Source of the DNA: Anaerolineaceae bacterium UBA700
Lineage (GTDB): Bacteria; Chloroflexota; Anaerolineae; Anaerolineales; Anaerolineaceae
DNA length: 14,027 bases
Reading direction: 5' to 3'
Assembly (NCBI GenBank): GCA_002298885.1
Contig: DBMK01000327.1
Span: 1 to 14,027, forward strand
Positions 6,541-11,062 of this stretch are shown piece after piece. The position numbers and the translations under genes were made by a program. How positions within the stretch are numbered: the first letter of the stretch is position 1; the number at the start of each line of letters is the position of its first letter. The notes beneath the pieces were generated by a model. It saw only the letters and a program-made list of their open reading frames with translations, had not been told where the DNA came from and did no database searches.

Positions 6541-6546
6541 AGTATA
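6541..6546 (-). promoter_or_regulatory. Possible internal -10 element for the phosphatase/kinase gene
   Basis: On the minus strand TATACT lies 25 bp upstream of the ATG at 6515, which would leave a leader of roughly 20 nt. A purine stretch (GAGGATAGAAAAGG) follows it. The -35 region is poor (CGATTA at 16 bp spacing). It would allow the partner-switching genes to be expressed separately from the membrane genes. Confidence 0.3.
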
Positions 6547-6598
6547 CGCAGGCAGCGATTCCTAATCGTTACGAAACTTTCGAAAATTCTGTTGCGTG

Positions 6599-6627
6599 TT
6601 TTCTCGGCGGCATAGTCGCCGAGAAAA
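6599..6627. other. 11-bp perfect inverted repeat between the membrane genes and the phosphatase gene
   Basis: TTTTCTCGGCG (6599-6609), loop GCATAGT, CGCCGAGAAAA (6617-6627) is a perfect 11-bp stem starting 11 bp after the stop of the third membrane gene. The T run is 5' and the A run is 3' on both strands, so it is not a standard terminator in either direction. It may be an mRNA 3'-end stabiliser or processing point between the two halves of the cluster, or a protein binding site. Confidence 0.5.
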
Positions 6628-6638
6628 AACCTCAAGCG

Positions 6639-7886
6639 TTACTCCTTCAGCCAGATCGAGACGTTCTCCGGCTGGAGAGTCTGGTTTACAGCCAGCAAAA
6701 TGGTCCTCTTGGTTTCGTCAATGTCCACCTGGCTGGTGATTGCGGCGCTGAATTCAACCAGGATGCGCTCGGCATCGTACTTCTGGCGATAAAAGCGGCG
6801 GTCCACGCCCGACTGCACCCGCAGGCGCAGGGGATTGAAAAGAGCCACGACGAGCAGCGTCGAAAGCACAACCTCGATCCCCGGACGGGTCGAACCGCCG
6901 GCGCCGTTACTAAAAATCAGCCGCTGGAAGAGCTGCTGCAAGAGCAGGATGCTCCCGAGGTAAACTACACCCAAAACAACGATCAAGGTGGCATAAAATA
7001 ACGTGCGGCGGATGACGACGTCGATGTCCCACAGGTGCGAGCGCAGGATCGCTGTGCCAACCGAAAGCGGGATCAGCAGCATGACCAACCGGAGGCCGGT
7101 GTTGAAGAATATGTAGCCCACCCAGGTGCGCTGCGATTCAGGAATACTCAGGGTGCTGAAAATGATGACCATAAAACTGGTCAGGGCAGCCAGGATGCCG
7201 AAGGTGACCCACTTGGTCTGGCGGCGTTGGAACGGATTGGACGACCTGAAATATCGGTACAACTGGCTGCCCAGAAAGGTCAGCATAAAGAATGGCCAGA
7301 TGGCATCCGCATACGGATTGAGGGGATTGGTCAGGCTGTCGATGGCGAAGATGGAATTGGGGAAGAAATAAGGTACCACCTCAAAAAGGAACCACAAAAT
7401 GCACGGGATCACGGCAATCCGAGGAACAAAGCGGCCGTCCGGGAAGAGGTAAAAGAAGAGGGCGATCAGCCCCTGGCCGAGGGCTGCAGCAAATACCGTT
7501 GGAAAAGCCAGGAAGGGGAAGATGGAGGCCGCCGGCTTGACGCCGTCCGTGAAAGTCGCCAGGCCGAAGGTGATCAGGGCCAGCGAGACCAGTAGGGCCA
7601 TCCAATCATCGGACTTGCGCCAGAAAATAACCAGGCCCACCAGCAGGTAAAAAGCAACCGAGATCCATTCCGTGACGGTATTCACGCCGTCGTAAAGGCT
7701 GCGCGAGGCCGCCGGGAGCTGGTTATACAGGTCGAGGGGGATATTCAACGGCTTGGGAGCGGTCTGGCTGAGCACGTACATGGCAGACGTGCCCAGGACG
7801 ATGACGGCCCAGGCGGCGCGGGCGAGCCAGGTCCAGGCGCCGCGCAGACGAGTAGAGGGGATGGGCTGAGCCGGGGCAGTCTGCAT
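6639..7886 (-). CDS. Multi-pass membrane protein, kinase-less sensor-like paralogue 3
   Basis: A 415-residue integral membrane protein with about nine or ten hydrophobic segments, the first at ~19-40 and the last (VVLSTLLVVALF) near residue 340. It shares with its two upstream neighbours the FPDGRF turn, LRSHLWDIDVVIRRTL, LGSILLLQ and DRRFYRQKYDAE. The cytoplasmic tail ends about 50 residues after that, at QTLQPENVSIWLKE. This layout matches the membrane and linker part of certain Chloroflexota/Actinobacteria sensor histidine kinases, but there is no HisKA or HATPase domain. It is the most divergent of the three copies and lacks the cysteine pair of the other two in its first external loop. 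The ATG lies 2 bp after the upstream paralogue's stop, with AGGAG 12 nt before it. Its role is unknown; a membrane input to the adjacent phosphatase/kinase is an inference from context. Confidence 0.8.
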   Translation of the reverse strand: MQTAPAQPIPSTRLRGAWTWLARAAWAVIVLGTSAMYVLSQTAPKPLNIPLDLYNQLPAASRSLYDGVNTVTEWISVAFYLLVGLVIFWRKSDDWMALLVSLALITFGLATFTDGVKPAASIFPFLAFPTVFAAALGQGLIALFFYLFPDGRFVPRIAVIPCILWFLFEVVPYFFPNSIFAIDSLTNPLNPYADAIWPFFMLTFLGSQLYRYFRSSNPFQRRQTKWVTFGILAALTSFMVIIFSTLSIPESQRTWVGYIFFNTGLRLVMLLIPLSVGTAILRSHLWDIDVVIRRTLFYATLIVVLGVVYLGSILLLQQLFQRLIFSNGAGGSTRPGIEVVLSTLLVVALFNPLRLRVQSGVDRRFYRQKYDAERILVEFSAAITSQVDIDETKRTILLAVNQTLQPENVSIWLKE

Positions 7887-7888
7887 GG

Positions 7889-9130
7889 TTACGTACGCTC
7901 CTGGCGGGCAGCCGACCGGATCCAGATCGAGCTGGTGGCAGGCTGAAAAGCCTTTTCGACCGCACCGATCACATTTTGCTGCAATTTCTCGACCTCCACC
8001 TCCTCCTGCAGCACAGGGCGCAAGTCGGCCAGGGTGCGCTCGGCGTCGAACTTCTGGCGGAAGAAGCGGCGGTCGATGACGTTTTGGATTCGCCGGCGCA
8101 GCGGCGTGAAAAGGGCGGCAATGACGAGAGTGGAAATGGCGTTGCCGAAATCCGAGCGGGGGCTGCCGGTGAAAGCCAGAAAGATCGACTGGAGCAGAAC
8201 GATGCTGCCGAAGAAGACCAGCACCAGGCCAGTGGTGAGAAGGGTGTAAACCAGCGTTTTACGGATGACGACATCGATATCCCACAGGTGGTGGCGCAGG
8301 ATGGCATTGGCTACGGTCAGGGGAAAGGCCAGGGAAAAAACCGTGTTCATACCCTGGCTGACCATGAAAACCAGGCTGCCTGACGGCGGCTCGTTGAGAT
8401 CGAAGAACAGCCCCAGGATCAAGAAAACGGCCAGGGTATACAGCACCCATTTAAGCTGCTGGCGTTGGAGGGGCGTAGCCAGCCGGCGATAGCGGTAGAT
8501 CTGCGAACCCAGCGCCAGGAACAGGATTCCCAGCCACAGAAAGGTATCGACGGCAGGGTAAAGCGCCGGGTTGAGCGGCGAATCCGGCCAAAGCCGGGGG
8601 ACATTTACGATCGCCCAGGCCGCGAATACCCTGCCGATCCAGGCAGGTGCAAAACGGCCGTCCGGATAAAGCAGGAGGAAAAGAATCAGCAGGTAGGCCT
8701 GGAGAGATGTAAAAAAGAACAGGATATTGGATATGAAAGGGAGGGCAGATTGGCCATTGTCTACCCGGGAAGGGACGCCGGTGAGGATGAAGAGCAGCGA
8801 GGCAAGCAGCGCCATCCAATCCCTGGGCAGGCGCACGATGATCCACAGGCCAATCAGGATATTGCCGACGACCGTCACCAGATGGATGGCCTGCATGTAG
8901 CCGGCGTAGAACTCCAGGGTAAGATTCTGCTGGCGCAGAGTCTCGAGACCAGCCGGAGTCAATTGATCGTAGGGGCATTGGGGCGCGGCGCAAACCGTAC
9001 GCACGAGCTGGTCGTACGGCTGGAGCGTGGCAATGAGCGTGACCACAACCAGAACGACCAGCACAAGCCACACGATGCGGGCGATTTTCAGCCAGGCAAA
9101 CGCCAGGGGGAGCCCACGGGCGGCAGCCAT
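7889..9130 (-). CDS. Multi-pass membrane protein, kinase-less sensor-like paralogue 2
   Basis: A 413-residue membrane protein with the same plan as its neighbours: a first helix at ~15-36, an external loop with C47 and C52 (VCAAPQC) followed by LTPAGLETL, a YPDGRFAP turn mid-protein, then RHHLWDIDVVIRKTL from residue 279, DRRFFRQKFDAE, and a short cytoplasmic tail ending in TSSIWIR plus ten residues. No kinase, GAF or other effector domain follows. From residue 279 to 383 it is about 85 percent identical to paralogue 1 by my alignment (16 differences in 105), whereas the N-terminal two-thirds are only loosely similar. The ATG is separated from the preceding stop by one base (TGATATG), so the three genes are one translationally coupled unit. 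Sensing of a redox, metal or small-molecule cue through the external loop is possible but unproven. Confidence 0.8.
   Translation of the reverse strand: MAAARGLPLAFAWLKIARIVWLVLVVLVVVTLIATLQPYDQLVRTVCAAPQCPYDQLTPAGLETLRQQNLTLEFYAGYMQAIHLVTVVGNILIGLWIIVRLPRDWMALLASLLFILTGVPSRVDNGQSALPFISNILFFFTSLQAYLLILFLLLYPDGRFAPAWIGRVFAAWAIVNVPRLWPDSPLNPALYPAVDTFLWLGILFLALGSQIYRYRRLATPLQRQQLKWVLYTLAVFLILGLFFDLNEPPSGSLVFMVSQGMNTVFSLAFPLTVANAILRHHLWDIDVVIRKTLVYTLLTTGLVLVFFGSIVLLQSIFLAFTGSPRSDFGNAISTLVIAALFTPLRRRIQNVIDRRFFRQKFDAERTLADLRPVLQEEVEVEKLQQNVIGAVEKAFQPATSSIWIRSAARQERT
7982..8296 (-). repeat. Conserved 3' block of paralogue 2, near-duplicate of 9243-9557
   Basis: This 315-bp coding block encodes 105 residues that align without gaps to the block at 9243-9557. 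About 85 percent of residues are identical, and long stretches of the DNA are also nearly identical, including at third codon positions. The flanking 5' parts of the two genes are far more diverged. This fits recent duplication, gene conversion or recombination within the block. Confidence 0.75.
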
Positions 9131-9131
9131 A

Positions 9132-10400
9132 TCAATCCGGCCTTTCCGAACGGGCAGCCGGACCCGGCTGAGCGGCCCTGAGCCAGATCGAGACCGATTC
9201 GGGCTGAAAGATCCGGCCTACGACGCCGACCACTTTTTCCTCCAGCTTCTCCACACCCACCTCCTCCTGTAGGACCGGCTGGAGACCCGCAAGCGTCTGC
9301 TCGGCGTCTAACTTCTGGCGGTAGAAGCGCCGGTCGATGGCGGCTTGAATGCGCCGGCGCAGGGGGGTGAAGAGTGAGGCTATGACGAGGGTGGAAATGG
9401 CGTTGCCGGCGTCCGAGCGGGTGCTGCCGGTGAGGGCCAGGAACACAGACTGGAGCAGGATGACGCTGCCGAAGAATACCAGCACCAGGCCGGTGGTGAG
9501 AAGGGTGTAGACCAGGGTCTTGCGGATGACGACGTCGATATCCCACAGGCGGTGGCGCAGGATAGCAATGCCGATAGAAGCCGGGATGAGCGACATTGCC
9601 AGGTAGACCAGCGGATTGGCAATCATCTGGACGACGATGTGGCGGTAGAAATCGGCCGGCAGCAGTTCGTTTAAGATGCCAAATAGGGTAAAGATAAAGA
9701 TTGACACACTGATTCCGTAGACCACCCACTTGACCTGCTGGCGCTGAAGCTTATCGGGGTTGCGGCGGTAGCGGCCGATCTGGGCAATAACGCCAAGGAC
9801 CAGAAAAACCAATTGGGGAATATATTGATACTCGACCTGGATCCAGACGCGGAAGGGCATCCAAATAGTCAGGTAGACCACAAAGGCCAGGTATGCATAC
9901 CATGTCCATCGGGGCGCAAACCGGCCGTCCGGGAAAACAAAAAAGAAGAGGAGGATCAGCATGAGGGCGACGGAAGGCAGGACGTCGGCGGAAAGGATAA
10001 ATAGCAGCCCCTGGTGGGGAAGAAGGTCGGTGGGAGCCACAAAGGCGTAACCGAACAAGGCCAGCATGTAGGCCACCAGCAGCTCCATCGTGCCGCTCGG
10101 GTGGTGCAGGAAGACCAGGAGGGCCGGCACCCACCAGACCAGGGTAAACAAGTACTCTTCGAGGATGTAGATCAGAGCATAAGCCTGGAGCGAAAGGCCA
10201 ACCTGGCTCAGCTCGGCCAGGAGGGGCGGGGTGAGGGCCGGGCTGTCGCAGGCCAGGCAGGGCGTGGTGATGTAGCGGTATTCAAGCGGTGAAACTATGG
10301 TCATCAGCCCGACCATACCGAGAATCAGGGCCACCCAGCCGGCACGCGCCACCGGCAGCCAATTCCACTGCTTAACGCTAACGACGCCATTATTTAACAT
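9132..10400 (-). CDS. Multi-pass membrane protein, kinase-less sensor-like paralogue 1
   Basis: A 422-residue integral membrane protein and the first of the three paralogues in transcription order. The first helix (~16-36) is followed by an external loop with a CxxC pair (C48, C51 in PCLACDSP) and then ALTPPLLAEL, the same layout as paralogue 2. FPDGRFAPRW marks a mid-protein turn. RHRLWDIDVVIRKTL begins at residue 282, and DRRFYRQKLDAE leads into a short tail ending FQPESVSIWLR plus basic residues. No histidine-kinase, GAF or other effector domain is present. The ATG at 10400 has only a weak ribosome binding site (GGCGG at 9 nt spacing). The 83 bp before it are AT-rich near the gene but contain no convincing promoter, so it may be read from the four-helix gene upstream. 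Function is inferred from context only: a sensory input to the phosphatase/STAS module. Confidence 0.8.
   Translation of the reverse strand: MLNNGVVSVKQWNWLPVARAGWVALILGMVGLMTIVSPLEYRYITTPCLACDSPALTPPLLAELSQVGLSLQAYALIYILEEYLFTLVWWVPALLVFLHHPSGTMELLVAYMLALFGYAFVAPTDLLPHQGLLFILSADVLPSVALMLILLFFFVFPDGRFAPRWTWYAYLAFVVYLTIWMPFRVWIQVEYQYIPQLVFLVLGVIAQIGRYRRNPDKLQRQQVKWVVYGISVSIFIFTLFGILNELLPADFYRHIVVQMIANPLVYLAMSLIPASIGIAILRHRLWDIDVVIRKTLVYTLLTTGLVLVFFGSVILLQSVFLALTGSTRSDAGNAISTLVIASLFTPLRRRIQAAIDRRFYRQKLDAEQTLAGLQPVLQEEVGVEKLEEKVVGVVGRIFQPESVSIWLRAAQPGPAARSERPD
9243..9557 (-). repeat. Conserved 3' block of paralogue 1, near-duplicate of 7982-8296
   Basis: Partner of the 315-bp block in the next gene. 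It covers the stretch from RHRLWDIDVV to EEVGVEKL, that is the last membrane segments and the start of the cytoplasmic linker. Differences between the two copies are mostly conservative (I/V, F/L/Y, A/S), which points to purifying selection on this part. Confidence 0.75.
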
Positions 10401-10483
10401 TAAAACCGCCGTAAATCGTTAACAAAAATTGTAATCAATTTATCCGGTTTTCCAATCCCCCTTCCGGGCGATTTAGGCAGCGG

Positions 10484-10933
10484 TCAGGGCTTTTGCAGAA
10501 AACCGAGCGCCAGGCCATATACCAGGTGGGCCAGGATGAAGTGCAGGGTGGGGATGGCGACCAGGGATGAGCCGATGCCGGGCAGGATCAGGTAAACGGC
10601 CAGCACCCAGGTGAGCAGGCCGTAGACCATGCCCACAAGCCAGCGCGGCAGGAGGTGGTTGTGGTCCAGGCCAACCCAATGGCGCACGGCGCCGTATATC
10701 ACGCCGTAAATACCCGAAATGGCCAGGTGGAGAAGCAGGCCGGCCAGGGGAGATTGCGTCTTGCCCAGCCCAAAATAAGCCAGGTAGCCGGTGAGACCTT
10801 GGCCGTCCACCAGCCCAGCAAAAACCAGGTAAAAGCCCATGGCGATGCCGGCTAAAAGACCGTTGAACAGGCCGCTGACAGCCGCGTCGCCGGCAGAGGC
10901 AGGTTGGTTGGTCACGATCTTCGTCCTATCCAT
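10484..10933 (-). CDS. Four-helix integral membrane protein of unknown function
   Basis: A 149-residue protein with four clear hydrophobic segments: ~20-45 (FNGLLAGIAMGFYLVFAGLV), ~61-83 (LAGLLLHLAISGIYGVIYG), ~97-118 (VGMVYGLLTWVLAVYLILPG) and ~127-147 (FILAHLVYGLALGFL). The repeated G-x-x-YG-x-x patterns in helices 2-4 suggest tight packing. The loop before helix 3 carries GLDHNHLLPRW, with two histidines. The N-terminus is short and polar without a signal peptide. It resembles small uncharacterised membrane proteins such as DUF6789/DUF1440-type families, but I cannot assign one. The ATG at 10933 has GGGTGA 4 nt upstream and a recognisable promoter about 40 bp upstream, overlapped by a Fur-box-like palindrome. 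It heads the minus-strand gene block, so the same promoter may also serve the sensor genes. Confidence 0.75.
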   Translation of the reverse strand: MDRTKIVTNQPASAGDAAVSGLFNGLLAGIAMGFYLVFAGLVDGQGLTGYLAYFGLGKTQSPLAGLLLHLAISGIYGVIYGAVRHWVGLDHNHLLPRWLVGMVYGLLTWVLAVYLILPGIGSSLVAIPTLHFILAHLVYGLALGFLQKP

Positions 10934-10961
10934 AGCTCACCCGCAGGAAACAAGCAAATAC

Positions 10962-10978
10962 ATGATAAATATTATCAT
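10962..10978. promoter_or_regulatory. Fur-box-like palindrome between divergent genes
   Basis: ATGATAA-ATA-TTATCAT is a perfect 7+3+7 inverted repeat. Read as a 7-1-7 element (10963-10977) it is TGATAAA-T-ATTATCA and differs from the Fur-family consensus TGATAAT-N-ATTATCA at one of 14 specified positions. It covers the -10 hexamer and the expected start point of the promoter for the four-helix protein, the usual place for a repressor site. Which Fur-family member would bind cannot be told. Confidence 0.5.
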
Positions 10979-10997
10979 TTTTATCTTCATAACGCAA
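10969..10997 (-). promoter_or_regulatory. Promoter for the four-helix membrane protein gene
   Basis: On the minus strand TTGCGT (10997-10992), a 17-bp spacer and TAATAT (10974-10969) form a plausible sigma-70-type promoter. Transcription would begin near 10962, leaving a 29-nt leader that includes the GGGTGA ribosome binding site. It is the best-formed promoter seen ahead of the minus-strand block. Confidence 0.5.
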
Positions 10998-11062
10998 TTG
11001 TATCCGGCGAGCGTCTGCTCAACGTTACGAAATGCGCAAGTCATTGAGAAATAGGATAAAAT

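Noticed and set aside
6599..6627. Bidirectional intrinsic terminator
   Set aside because: The T run is 5' and the A run is 3' of the stem on both strands, the opposite of a terminator.
6516..6635. TTG-initiated 40-residue extension of the phosphatase/kinase fusion
   Set aside because: The extension is translated from an 11-bp hairpin and a possible promoter, and has no family-like sequence.
6639..10400. Calling the three membrane proteins histidine kinases
   Set aside because: They carry the membrane and linker part seen in some kinases, but no phospho-acceptor helix or N/G boxes follow; each chain ends about 40-50 residues after the DRRF motif.
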